From Acidobacteriaceae bacterium (GTDB lineage: Bacteria > Acidobacteriota > Terriglobia > Terriglobales > Acidobacteriaceae): DNA of 64,000 nt. Below the pieces are notes generated by a model. The model did not search any database and had not been told where the DNA came from. It saw nothing but the letters and a program-made list of their open reading frames with translations. Position 1 is the stretch's first letter. Each line of letters starts with the position of its first letter. Of the stretch, positions 1-7,795 are shown one piece after another. A program made the position numbers and the translations under genes. Location: assembly GCA_003138515.1 (NCBI GenBank), contig PLGG01000015.1, positions 63,344-127,343 of the forward strand. Direction: 5' to 3'.

Positions 1-292
1 AGCCGCGGTCGCGGTAGAGGGCCACCACGTGGTCGTCATCGCGCACCGCCTCCAGATCCATCAACAGTGGTGGATGCCCATTGACGCGTAAGGCGGCAGC
101 CGCCACCAGCGCACCCTCCAGGCAGTGCCCCTTTCGCTCCCGCAGCACGCGAGCAGGCGACCAGGCCGTGTCGGCATACTGGTACTCGAGCGCGTCAACG
201 AACTTCTGGATGCGCGCCGGCGTCTTCAGTGCGCGCAGCGCGCGCAAATCGGCCGCCGACAGACCAGAGCTATCGCGCCCACCTCGCCGCAT
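1..292 (-). CDS. Transglutaminase-like protein (partial, 3' end outside window)
   Basis: Only the N-terminal 97 codons lie in the window; the gene runs off the left edge. Reading on minus from the ATG at 292 (GTG at 307 is an alternative), the frame stays open to the edge. The protein looks soluble. Residues 54-60 read K-G-H-C-L-E-G, with Cys57 at the start of an alanine-rich helix, and His88 sits in D-D-D-H-V-V-A-L-Y. A Cys at a helix start followed about 30 residues later by a His on a strand is the arrangement of transglutaminase/papain-fold proteins; the third catalytic residue would lie near or past the edge. It is divergent from the methyltransferase gene at 563. Function is inferred from this motif pair only; a non-enzymatic relative is possible. 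Confidence 0.6.
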   Translation of the reverse strand, partial: MRRGGRDSSGLSAADLRALRALKTPARIQKFVDALEYQYADTAWSPARVLRERKGHCLEGALVAAAALRVNGHPPLLMDLEAVRDDDHVVALYRDRG

Positions 293-358
293 TCCGCCAA
301 TCCGCACTCCTGCACTCTTCAAAGCCAACGGTTCAACTCCAATGCCCAAGTCCCCGCG

Positions 359-364
359 ATTATA
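359..364 (-). promoter_or_regulatory. Possible -10 hexamer for the transglutaminase-like gene
   Basis: The minus strand reads TATAAT exactly, 67 bases before the chosen ATG at 292. No convincing -35 box is seen at 16-18 bases. The rest of the 293-562 spacer shows no other feature. Confidence 0.25.
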
Positions 365-562
365 CAAAAGCGTGTTCCAAATCCCGTTTCGACTGGCCAA
401 CGCCTTGGCAGACCAGGGCCGACCGGAAGCTTCTCTCGATGCCGGCGCTGTTCTTTGTGATTCGCGACAAATCGGGGCTCCTTGGTGTATTTTCTCTTAG
501 CAGCACCGAGAATCGGGAACGCCTGAGCAGGAAGCGACTGCGTCCCGCACTTCACGAGCAGC

Positions 563-1255
563 GTGGACAAAAGCGAGGGTCGATTGAGTCTCTGGTCAGA
601 GTTCGTCAATAACAAGCAGCGAACAATTCACAAGTGGAAGCACTACTTTCCCGTCTATGAGGCTCACTTCAGCAGGTTCGTCAACCGCCCCGTGATTTTT
701 CTTGAGATCGGATGCGGCCGCGGCGGGTCGGCGCAAATGTGGAAGCGCTACCTTGGTCCCCACGCACTGATCGTTGGAATTGACGTCAACCAGGAGTGCA
801 AAACCTTCGAGGAAGACCAGATCAAAATACGGATCGGCAGCCAGTCCGACACGAGTTTCCTCGAAAGCATCATCGCGGAATTCGGGACGCCCGATGTAGT
901 CCTCGACGACGGCAGCCACCGAATGAGCGACGTCGTCGAAACATTCCGTTTTCTTTACCCTCGCACCTCTCCTAACGGCGTCTACATGGTGGAGGATCTT
1001 CACGCAGCCTACTGGGATGAGTTCGGCGGCGGCCTGAAACGCGAGGGCACGTTCATCGAGGTCTGCAAAGGGCTCATCGATGAATTAAACGCTGAGTGGA
1101 CCAGGGATGCGCTTCCGGCGACTGAGTTCACCCATTCCACCTTGTCGATGCACTTCTATGACAGCATGGCCGTTTTCGAACGAGGCCGGCGCCTGCCCCA
1201 CAGCGACGTGCGAATCAGCGGCAGGGCAGCGATTCTCAAAGGCCTCATTCGCTAG
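563..1255 (+). CDS. Class I SAM-dependent methyltransferase, macrolide/tetracenomycin sugar O-methyltransferase-like
   Basis: A 230-residue protein with a GTG start. Residues 46-55 (F-L-E-I-G-C-G-R-G-G) are the glycine-rich SAM-binding loop. V-L-D-D-G-S-H near 111-118 and Y-M-V-E-D-L-H-x-x-Y-W near 138-148 are the acidic, metal-binding segments seen in the TylE/MycE group, which methylate deoxysugar hydroxyls, and in the related CmcI-like group. It probably methylates a sugar or glycan; the substrate cannot be told. No glycosyltransferase or polyketide genes are beside it: left is a divergent transglutaminase-like gene, and right the convergent CNNM-family gene, whose stop overlaps this one by four bases. 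Confident for the fold, weak for the substrate. Confidence 0.8.
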   Translation: MDKSEGRLSLWSEFVNNKQRTIHKWKHYFPVYEAHFSRFVNRPVIFLEIGCGRGGSAQMWKRYLGPHALIVGIDVNQECKTFEEDQIKIRIGSQSDTSFLESIIAEFGTPDVVLDDGSHRMSDVVETFRFLYPRTSPNGVYMVEDLHAAYWDEFGGGLKREGTFIEVCKGLIDELNAEWTRDALPATEFTHSTLSMHFYDSMAVFERGRRLPHSDVRISGRAAILKGLIR

Positions 1256-2568
1256 CTTCCCTGCGCATCCTTCGGAAACGGCAGCCGCGCCGTCGGCGGA
1301 AACAGCCGCACACGCTCCACCCTTCTCCCCGTCGAGGCAACAATTTCCACGCGCAAACCGAGCGGCTCGAGCGTGACCACTTCGCCCACCTTGGGAATCC
1401 GCCCGGCAGTCTCACTTACCAGGCCGCCGACTGTGGCGGCTTCATAGTCCCCACCCTGCTCCGCTTGCTCGCCAACGATGTCCCCGAGCTGATCGGCGGG
1501 AAAGCTGCCCGGAATCAGCCACGACCCCGAAGGCTCTCGCTGCGGCTCCTCGATCTGCGAGTCGGTCTCGTGTTCGTCGCGGATATTGCCGACGATCTGC
1601 TCCAGAAGATCCTCAATGGTCACGAGGCCTGCAACCGCGCCGTACTCATCGATCACCATGCGCATGTGCTGCTTCTCGCGCTGCATCTCGCGCAGCAGTT
1701 CGTAGCCGCGCTTGGTCTCGGGTACGAATGCGGCGGGGTGCAGAATCGTTGCAACTGTCCGCGTCCGCGCTTCGTCGTCGGTAATTTGCAGCAGGTCGTG
1801 GGCAAATGCAAGGCCCTTGATGTTGTCGAGCGAGCCGGAATAAACGGGCACCCGCGAGTAGTTCTGTATGCGCAGCATCTCAAGGAAGTGTTCGATCGTG
1901 GTGGACTCCGGAACGGCAAAGATCTCCGGCCGCGGCGTCATCACTTCGCGAACCAGCATGTCGCCGAACTCGACCGCCGAGCGAACCAGTTCGAAGTCGC
2001 TCTGCTCCAGAATGCCTTCTTCTTCGCCGGCCTCGATCAGTGCTTCGACGCCGGGAGCCGGCTCTTCTTCTTCTGGACCGGCCGGCGCCTCGGCCAGCGC
2101 GGCGACGGAAGAGAAAAATCGGATGAAGACCGTGACCGGCGTTACCACCCACAGCAACAGGCGGATGAGCCAGAGCAAGCGCGCTGCCCACAGACCGCGG
2201 GTGCGGTTGAAGAGCAGCGACGGGATGAACTGGTACGCGAAGATCACGACCAGTACCATCGCAAGAATGGCCTGTGCGATCTCAAGAGCCGTGGGCGGCC
2301 CAGGGTGTGTGGGCCGGATGAAAAGTAGCGCGCCGAGCCCGAGGGCGATCGCGCCGAGAGAGAGCTCCTTCAGCACTGAGGCGCAGAGCGCCGCATGCTC
2401 GCGGCTTAGGCCGAGATGCGGCTCGATGCGCACCTCCCACGCGTCGAGATTTTCCTGCACCTCGCGGCTCAAAATCTTGCCGTACTCCGAGTAAACGCGC
2501 TGGATGTAGGAAGCCAGCATGGCCACCCCAATGAGCGCAACGAGTGCAGCGATCTCAAGCGGAGTCAT
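1252..2568 (-). CDS. CNNM/CorC-HlyC family membrane protein with CBS pair
   Basis: 438 residues. The N-terminal third is hydrophobic (segments near 5-22, 70-85, 98-118 and 130-155). A negatively charged linker rich in E-E-E-E-P leads to V-R-E-V-M-T-P-R, the usual entry to the paired CBS domains (about 205-330), which contain I-D-E-Y-G-A-V-A-G-L-V-T and E-D-L-L-E-Q-I-V-G. The C-terminal 80 residues fit the CorC_HlyC domain. Such proteins are linked to Mg2+/Co2+ efflux. The N-terminal membrane part is atypical for the DUF21 module, so transport is inferred from the cytosolic half. Its ATG overlaps the ybeY stop (ATGA), so it is translationally coupled as the third gene of phoH-ybeY-CNNM. Confidence 0.87.
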   Translation of the reverse strand: MTPLEIAALVALIGVAMLASYIQRVYSEYGKILSREVQENLDAWEVRIEPHLGLSREHAALCASVLKELSLGAIALGLGALLFIRPTHPGPPTALEIAQAILAMVLVVIFAYQFIPSLLFNRTRGLWAARLLWLIRLLLWVVTPVTVFIRFFSSVAALAEAPAGPEEEEPAPGVEALIEAGEEEGILEQSDFELVRSAVEFGDMLVREVMTPRPEIFAVPESTTIEHFLEMLRIQNYSRVPVYSGSLDNIKGLAFAHDLLQITDDEARTRTVATILHPAAFVPETKRGYELLREMQREKQHMRMVIDEYGAVAGLVTIEDLLEQIVGNIRDEHETDSQIEEPQREPSGSWLIPGSFPADQLGDIVGEQAEQGGDYEAATVGGLVSETAGRIPKVGEVVTLEPLGLRVEIVASTGRRVERVRLFPPTARLPFPKDAQGS

Positions 2569-3158
2569 CGCGCGCGCCTCCGCGTCTTCGTTCGCTCGGG
2601 CGCCGCGCGGCCGCCTGCAGTGTTGCGTGGCCTTGAACCAGAACTTCGATTACGGCTCGCGCGCTCAATCAGCCCCAGCGGCAGGCCAAGCCTCGCGCGC
2701 AGTTGCCGCTCCCGCCGCTGCATCTTTCCCGTGTCGGTTTCGTGGTCGTAGCCCGCCAGGTGCAGCAGGCCATGAAGCATCAGGACCCGCAGCTCAACCC
2801 CGAGCGCGTGCCCCTGCTCTGTGGCTTGCCTCCGCGCCGTCTCCACGCTGATGGCCACATCGCCGGCAATTTTCTCGGGGCCCGGCGCCGGATTCGTCGA
2901 GGGAAACGACAGCACGTCGGTCGCCTCGTCTTTTCCGCGAAACCGCCGATTCAGATCTCGGAGGGTTCGATCGGTGGTCAGCAACACAGTCACTTGGCCG
3001 TTGAGACCAACAGCGTCCTGAGCCTGCGCAAGAAACGGCCCCAGCGTGCGCGTCGAGGGAACGCGCAAATTCTTCACAAGTCCGGACGCAGCCGTTTTCC
3101 GCGCATTGGCGGACGCCAATGTTGAGTCAGGGTCCAATTCTGGGTCGAGAAGAATCAT
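2565..3158 (-). CDS. ybeY: Endoribonuclease YbeY (rRNA maturation factor)
   Basis: 197 residues. The zinc site H-G-L-L-H-L-A-G-Y-D-H (His-x3-His-x5-His) is complete at about residues 126-137, preceded by the family segment F-R-G-K-D-E-A-T-D-V-L-S-F-P. YbeY is a single-strand RNase used in 16S rRNA 3'-end maturation and ribosome quality control. An arginine-rich tail of about 40 residues after the core is longer than usual and lies over the start of the next gene. It sits between phoH and the CNNM gene, a widely conserved order, and overlaps the latter by four bases. Confidence 0.95.
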   Translation of the reverse strand: MILLDPELDPDSTLASANARKTAASGLVKNLRVPSTRTLGPFLAQAQDAVGLNGQVTVLLTTDRTLRDLNRRFRGKDEATDVLSFPSTNPAPGPEKIAGDVAISVETARRQATEQGHALGVELRVLMLHGLLHLAGYDHETDTGKMQRRERQLRARLGLPLGLIERASRNRSSGSRPRNTAGGRAAPERTKTRRRAR

Positions 3159-3221
3159 CGTGCAGCGCGCCGCCGTGCGGGACGGCTCCGCAGTGACTTC
3201 GATTCTACGTGAGACGTCCGA

Positions 3222-4271
3222 CTACTGCGGTTTCGCCGGATGCTTCGCCTGTTCCTCTGCGCGCTCTTCGCTCTCCTGGGCGCCCACCTGAATCCCGTCG
3301 CCCATCGTGAGCGGAAGCTCCTGCTGCCGCGGCTTCGCGCTCTCATATGCGCGCACCACGCGTTGCACCAGCGGATGGCGCACCACGTCACCGTCGTCGA
3401 AGTGGCAGAACACGATGCCTTCCACTCCGTTCAACACGTTGATCGCGTCCAGCAGCCCCGACTTGCGCGGGTTGGGCAAATCGATCTGCGTAATGTCGCC
3501 AGTTATCACGGCCTTCGAGTTGTTTCCCATGCGCGTCAGAAACATCTTCATCTGCTCGACGGTCGTGTTCTGCGCCTCGTCCATGATGATGAACGCGTCA
3601 TTCAGCGTGCGCCCGCGCATGAATGCCAGCGGCGCAACCTCGATAATGTTTTTCTCGAGCATCTTGTCCACCCGGTCCGGATCGAGCAAGTCGTAGAGCG
3701 CGTCGTAGAGCGGGCGCAGATACGGATCCACTTTTTCCTGCAGCGTGCCGGGCAAAAAGCCCAACCGCTCGCCCGCTTCCACCGCCGGCCTCACCAGCAC
3801 GATGCGCCCGATGCGCTTGGCGTTGAACGCAGCCACGGCCATCGCCACTGCCAGATACGTCTTTCCAGTGCCGGCTGGCCCCACGCTGAACACCATGTCG
3901 CTCTGCTCGATCGCCTCCACGTAGCGCCGCTGGTTGATCGAGCGCGGCTGCACAGTGCGCTTGATCCCGGCTGACCGCTGCTTGCCCGCCTCGGCCACTG
4001 AGCGCAGCGTCGCCGCGGGATCGGCCACCACCAGCCGCAGCATCCCGTTCAACTCGCCATTGTGCGGGTTAATGCCCTGGCGGCGCAGCGTCTCAAAGTC
4101 CTCAAAGATCCGCTGCACGCGGGCCGCGCCCGCTTCCGGGCCTTCCACATGCACGGCGTCGGAGCGCAGGTCGATGCGCACGCCGAGCGAGTCTTCCATT
4201 AGCCTTAGGTTTTCATCGCGGGTCCCGAACAGGGGCTCAAGGTTAGGCGTGATCTCCAGGGCGATCTTCAA
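3222..4271 (-). CDS. PhoH-like ATPase
   Basis: 349 residues with a TTG start; a GGAGGA lies 11 bases before it, and the N-terminus aligns with the usual PhoH opening. An N-terminal KH-like RNA-binding part (about 1-110) is followed by the P-loop G-P-A-G-T-G-K-T (about 132-139), the Walker B segment I-I-M-D-E-A-Q-N (about 226-233) and the T-G-D-I-T-Q-I-D-L-P motif of the family. PhoH proteins are cytosolic ATPases tied to RNA metabolism, in line with the neighbouring ybeY. First gene of the operon. The tail (about 330-349) is E/K/A rich and probably disordered. Confidence 0.93.
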   Translation of the reverse strand: MKIALEITPNLEPLFGTRDENLRLMEDSLGVRIDLRSDAVHVEGPEAGAARVQRIFEDFETLRRQGINPHNGELNGMLRLVVADPAATLRSVAEAGKQRSAGIKRTVQPRSINQRRYVEAIEQSDMVFSVGPAGTGKTYLAVAMAVAAFNAKRIGRIVLVRPAVEAGERLGFLPGTLQEKVDPYLRPLYDALYDLLDPDRVDKMLEKNIIEVAPLAFMRGRTLNDAFIIMDEAQNTTVEQMKMFLTRMGNNSKAVITGDITQIDLPNPRKSGLLDAINVLNGVEGIVFCHFDDGDVVRHPLVQRVVRAYESAKPRQQELPLTMGDGIQVGAQESEERAEEQAKHPAKPQ

Positions 4272-4720
4272 AGGGTTTAACGTCCTCCGGAATTGCTCTT
4301 TAAGGCTGTCCGGCAGCGGTCCCGTAAGGCTGCCGCCGGAGTGTTGGTAATTAAGTTATCGGCGAGGGGCACCAAGTTGATCCGCGACGTGACCGCGAGA
4401 GCCGGCCGCTCTAGCGGCCAGCTGCGCCTGCGAGCGCCCCGGCAGGGTGCTTCAAGACAAATGGTAGTTTGTGTAAGGAGCCAGACGACGCGAGGCAAAC
4501 CCAGCTCCAGCTTCCTGGCCGCCTTGCTGCTCCGCGTGTTGGAGTCGCGTACCAAATCCGGTATTGCGAGAGTAGCTCTACTCGCGTGGCGCGTCAACCG
4601 GCGCACCATTACTTTTGATGCATTGGTTGTCTTGGGAGATACCTCTAAGGTCACTGCCGCGCCATCCTATACACTTCTCTCAATCTCAAGCCGCCCGAGC
4701 AAGCCACCCGAGGAAGCATA
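4272..4720. other. Divergent spacer phoH / symporter
   Basis: About 450 bases with no convincing gene; the open frames here lack start context and run into the symporter out of frame. It contains the inverted repeat GGCCGCT-CT-AGCGGCC at 4404-4419 and an imperfect inverted repeat around 4310-4340 (CCGGCAGC ... GCTGCCGCCGG), neither followed by a T-run. Promoters for both flanking genes must lie here but no strong boxes stand out. Confidence 0.5.
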
Positions 4721-6163
4721 TTGCAATCCGCACTCTATATCGTTGTTCTCGTTTCCATCGCCGCCGCGCTGCTGGCCGTGGCCGTCTTCCGCACCCTCCG
4801 TGTCAAAACCAAGGCTGACTACCTGGTCGCCGGCCGCTCGCTCCCCGCTATTGTCCTCGTGCTCACGCTGCTCACCTCGTGGATCGGCGCAGGCTCGCTC
4901 TTTGCCGGCGCTGAGAACGCCTACAAAAACGGCTTTGCCGCGCTCTGGCAGCCGGCCGGTGGCTGGCTCGGCCTGTTGCTCATCTACTTTATTGCGCCGC
5001 GTGCTCGCAAATTTGCCCAGTTCACGCTGCCCGATCTCCTCGAAGCGCGCTATAACCAGGCGGCGCGCGTCCTTGGCACCATCGCCATCCTCGTCGCCTA
5101 CGTGGCCATCACCAGCTACCAGTTCAAGGGCGGCGGCAACGTGCTGCATCTCATCTTTCCCGACTCCGTCACTCCGGAGCTGGGCACCTACATTATTGCC
5201 ATGTTCGTCATCCTCACCACGGCCTTGGCCGGCATGTCGTCTGTCGCCTATATGGATGTGGCTATCGGCTCGCTGGTCACGGTCATCTGCATCGTCGCCA
5301 CGCCCATGCTCTGGGTCAAGGCCGGCGGATGGGCCGGCCTGCACGCCGCGCTGCCGCCAACGCACTTCGAGGTTCTGGGCAACCTCACGCTTGTGCGCGC
5401 CCTTGAGTTCCTCGTGCCCACCATGCTGCTCATGCTCGGCAACCAGGTCATGTACCAGAAATTCTTCTCGGCTAAAAGCGAGCGCGACGCCAGCATCTCC
5501 GTTGTCGGCTGGATTCTCGGCACTCTGCTGCTTGAAACGCTGATCGTAGCCATCGCCGTCTTCGGCTCGGCGCTCTACCCCACCGGCGAAGTCGCCCGCC
5601 AGCCCTACGAGATCATTCCCTACACGGCACGCCACGGGCTGCCCGCATTCATGGGCGCGCTGCTTCTCGGTGCGGTCTTCGCCAAGGTCATTTCGACAGC
5701 TTCGAATTACCTTTTTTCGCCGGCCTCGAACCTCGTCGAAGACGTTTTTGTGCGCTATATCGCGCCCGACGCGTCGAACAAGCGCGTCCTCATCGTTTCG
5801 CGTCTCGCCGTGGTGCTCCTCGGCTGCTGGGCGCTCTATCAGGCCATCTACGCGCCCAGCATTCTTGAGAAGATGCTCTACGCCTACACCATCTACTCCG
5901 CTGCGGTCACGCCGGTCGTCCTCGCTGCCTTCTACTCAAAGCGCGCCACGGCCTGGGGCGCGGTCGCCGCCATCGCCTCCGGAACCGTCGTCACTCTCCT
6001 CTGGGACGCGCCCGGTTTCAAGCAGTTCCTTCATCTACCCGCGCTTCTCGCGCAACGCGACGCCATCTTTCCCGCGCTCTTCGTTGCGGTCGCTGCGCTC
6101 ATCGTCGTCAGCGCCCTCACGCCCAAGCCGTCCGCCGCGCAGTTGGCGAAGTTCGCGGAGTAG
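4721..6163 (+). CDS. Sodium:solute symporter family protein
   Basis: 480 residues with a TTG start directly before the first membrane helix. About 13 hydrophobic segments span the whole length. Features of the SSS family include the second-helix region A-D-Y-L-V-A-G-R-S-L-P, the G-A-G-S-L-F-A-G-A-E-N-A-Y-K-N-G segment, and the S-T-A-S-N-Y-L-F-S-P-A-S-N helix with the small-residue Na+ site. Na+-driven uptake of an organic solute across the inner membrane is the family role; the substrate is not recognisable. Monocistronic. Confidence 0.87.
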   Translation: MQSALYIVVLVSIAAALLAVAVFRTLRVKTKADYLVAGRSLPAIVLVLTLLTSWIGAGSLFAGAENAYKNGFAALWQPAGGWLGLLLIYFIAPRARKFAQFTLPDLLEARYNQAARVLGTIAILVAYVAITSYQFKGGGNVLHLIFPDSVTPELGTYIIAMFVILTTALAGMSSVAYMDVAIGSLVTVICIVATPMLWVKAGGWAGLHAALPPTHFEVLGNLTLVRALEFLVPTMLLMLGNQVMYQKFFSAKSERDASISVVGWILGTLLLETLIVAIAVFGSALYPTGEVARQPYEIIPYTARHGLPAFMGALLLGAVFAKVISTASNYLFSPASNLVEDVFVRYIAPDASNKRVLIVSRLAVVLLGCWALYQAIYAPSILEKMLYAYTIYSAAVTPVVLAAFYSKRATAWGAVAAIASGTVVTLLWDAPGFKQFLHLPALLAQRDAIFPALFVAVAALIVVSALTPKPSAAQLAKFAE

Positions 6164-6239
6164 GGGGCGCAGGAATCTCCGGTTTGCCTGTCAACGGGCC
6201 GAAATCCAGCCAATCTGTGATTGATCCCGCAAATCGGTT

Positions 6240-6860
6240 TCAAGGGCGGTGGGCGCGGACTCGCCTATTGATTAGCTTCTGAGACTCTACGAGCGCCGCA
6301 AGCGTAAGATCCTGGAACACCGATGCTTCGAACAACGACTTCCCGCCCGCATTCAGCCTGAACTGGGGTAGTCTTTTTCTGACGGCGCGGTAGCTGATGA
6401 GCATCTCGGGAACCGTAGTCACATCGCCAGGTTGTCGAAAGATATTGCGCAGCCCAGCCATGACGCCTTTGGCAGTTCCATTATGAATCTTGGGGTCAAT
6501 CAAGTTGATATCGCTCGTAGACCGTTGCGCCCGATAGCGCTTGCTCTCGAACACGTAAACCCGGTGCCTGCCTCTTGTGACGCGCGACCGGTAGAGTGCA
6601 AGACCAAGCTCCAGCGACATGTTGAAGCGGGGAATCCCTTTTGAGAGCTCGATCCTGGAGAGGTCGTGAATCGAGAAATTGGATTCCTCTATCAAATGGA
6701 TAATGGTTTCGAGACGGCCCTGGTTCGGAACGCCGACAGCCGCATTGACGCGCAGGCCGAGTTGGGTCAAGCCAACGATATAGGCCAAATACAGGTCTTC
6801 AAACTGGCGATCGTATGGGATGTTGAGAAAGACTGACTCTATATGCCTGCGACGTCCCAC
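6240..6860 (-). CDS. Uncharacterised Rossmann-like protein, TIR / nucleoside deoxyribosyltransferase-like
   Basis: 206 residues, GTG start. It opens with a strand V-F-L-N-I-P-Y-D, then F-E-D-L-Y-L-A-Y-I-V-G-L, then S-I-H-D-L-S-R (about 72-78) and R-F-N-M-S-L-E-L-G-L-A-L (about 88-99), and later Y-V-F-E-S. A strand-helix start, an acidic residue after a small-residue strand and E-x-G-x-A is the pattern shared by nucleoside 2-deoxyribosyltransferases and TIR-like domains, where the Glu handles the N-glycosidic bond. By family logic it could hydrolyse a nucleotide or NAD-like ligand; this is inference. It follows a small gene by 7 bases, or overlaps it if the small gene is frameshifted. No standard defence partner (helicase, CD-NTase, Argonaute) is beside it. 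Confidence 0.7.
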   Translation of the reverse strand: MGRRRHIESVFLNIPYDRQFEDLYLAYIVGLTQLGLRVNAAVGVPNQGRLETIIHLIEESNFSIHDLSRIELSKGIPRFNMSLELGLALYRSRVTRGRHRVYVFESKRYRAQRSTSDINLIDPKIHNGTAKGVMAGLRNIFRQPGDVTTVPEMLISYRAVRKRLPQFRLNAGGKSLFEASVFQDLTLAALVESQKLINRRVRAHRP

Positions 6861-6867
6861 GACGAAT

Positions 6868-7083
6868 CTATCGCCTGCCCCGAACCTTGGAAGAGGTTCG
6901 TGAACGGCTCGACTTTTTCCTGGTCGATACCCTGAAGGAGTAGCTCGCGCCCTTCGAAGACTTCCGACTGGACGGCGTGCTCATGATGCTTCGCACAGCC
7001 ACCACGCGGTCGGAACTTAGCCCGAGGATCTCGCCCATTCGTTCCGGAGTAGGCACCGAGTTGCCAATCACATGCGCGCTCAT
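6868..7083 (-). CDS. Small HTH-like protein upstream of the TIR/NDT-like gene, probably frameshifted
   Basis: As written the frame gives 71 residues. The first 34 (M-S-A-H-V-I-G-N ... V-P-T-P-E-R-M-G-E-I-L-G-L-S) look like a short DNA-binding-type helix pair. The rest turns into a Ser/Arg/Lys string typical of a wrong frame. The -1 frame from about 6980 stays open to a TAG at 6839-6841 and reads as ordinary acidic protein (E-H-A-V-Q-S-E-V-F-E ... N-L-F-Q-G-S-G-Q-A-I-D-S). With that shift the product would be about 81 residues and would overlap the GTG start of the next gene by 22 bases, a normal operon junction. Either an indel or a programmed shift. Confidence 0.55.
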   Translation of the reverse strand: MSAHVIGNSVPTPERMGEILGLSSDRVVAVRSIMSTPSSRKSSKGASYSFRVSTRKKSSRSRTSSKVRGRR

Positions 7084-7224
7084 GAATTCATTATAATGCG
7101 AAATCCAATTTGTCGGCTAATAACCTAATGTTTGAAGAACTCGGATCGCACGCCGGACCAAGAAAAATACTTGCTCCGTCCACCCACGACCGCCTTACAC
7201 TGTCCGTGTCAATTCCTTACTCCT

Positions 7225-7521
7225 ATGCCGGTTGCGCAACTCACCCTCGAGATTCGTATCGAGCACGCCCAGTCGCTCAAGGACAGGCGGCAGGTCGTTC
7301 GCTCGCTCAAAGACCAGTTGCGGCAGGGCTTCAACGTCTCCGTGGCCGAGCTGGACGAAGCCGTCACCTGGCAGTCGGCGACGCTGGGCATCGCGGCTGT
7401 CTCCCGCTCCCGCGACTACCTGCACGGCCTCATGGAAGAAGTCGAGCGCGCCGCCCGCCGCATGACCACCGAACTAGGCGCCGATCTCGCCGACTCCTTC
7501 TGGGACTACATCGAAAGCTGA
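7225..7521 (+). CDS. DUF503 family protein (YlxP-like)
   Basis: 98 residues from the ATG at 7225; an open frame reaches back to 7132, but its extra residues are not family-like. The pattern is L-T-L-E-I-R-I-E-H-A-Q-S-L-K-D-R-R-Q-V-V-R-S-L-K-D-Q-L followed by F-N-V-S-V-A-E-L. This matches the small DUF503 family, often found near translation and ribosome maturation genes; the biochemical role is unknown. It is the first of a run of plus-strand genes, with the mini-protein gene 10 bases downstream. Confidence 0.9.
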   Translation: MPVAQLTLEIRIEHAQSLKDRRQVVRSLKDQLRQGFNVSVAELDEAVTWQSATLGIAAVSRSRDYLHGLMEEVERAARRMTTELGADLADSFWDYIES

Positions 7522-7531
7522 GAGGTGCCTT

Positions 7532-7726
7532 GTGAAGAGGAAAGAACCACCAAATGGCGATCCGCGCTCAAGCAAGTTTCGACATTGGAATCTCTTCGAA
7601 GGCACGAACCACCCATCGCCTGTGTTCGAAAAGACGCAAGAGCGACGGGCCGCGGGTGTCTGCATTGGATGCGGCCACAATCCCTGCACCTGCAGGAACC
7701 CGAAACGACGCAGGAAATCCGCATAG
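7532..7726 (+). CDS. Mini-protein with Cys-rich knuckle
   Basis: 64 residues, GTG start with GAGAGG about six bases upstream, directly after the DUF503 gene. It is highly charged. The only recognisable element is C-I-G-C-G-H-N-P-C-T-C at about 44-54, followed by a basic tail R-N-P-K-R-R-R-K. Four Cys in 11 residues plus a basic tail suggest a zinc knuckle that binds nucleic acid; this is inference. The frame is unlike a shadow of a neighbour because nothing else codes here. No family is recognised. Confidence 0.5.
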   Translation: MKRKEPPNGDPRSSKFRHWNLFEGTNHPSPVFEKTQERRAAGVCIGCGHNPCTCRNPKRRRKSA

Positions 7727-7795
7727 CCATTGGCGCGGCGCGAAGACCGACGGTTCCCACCGTGCTACGCTGAGTCTTGCCCCCGGAGAAATCCT

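Noticed and set aside
4667..5635. Minus-strand open frame of 322 codons inside the symporter gene
   Set aside because: Antisense shadow caused by strong third-position GC bias; charged, repetitive composition and no family resemblance, while the plus frame is a clear transporter.
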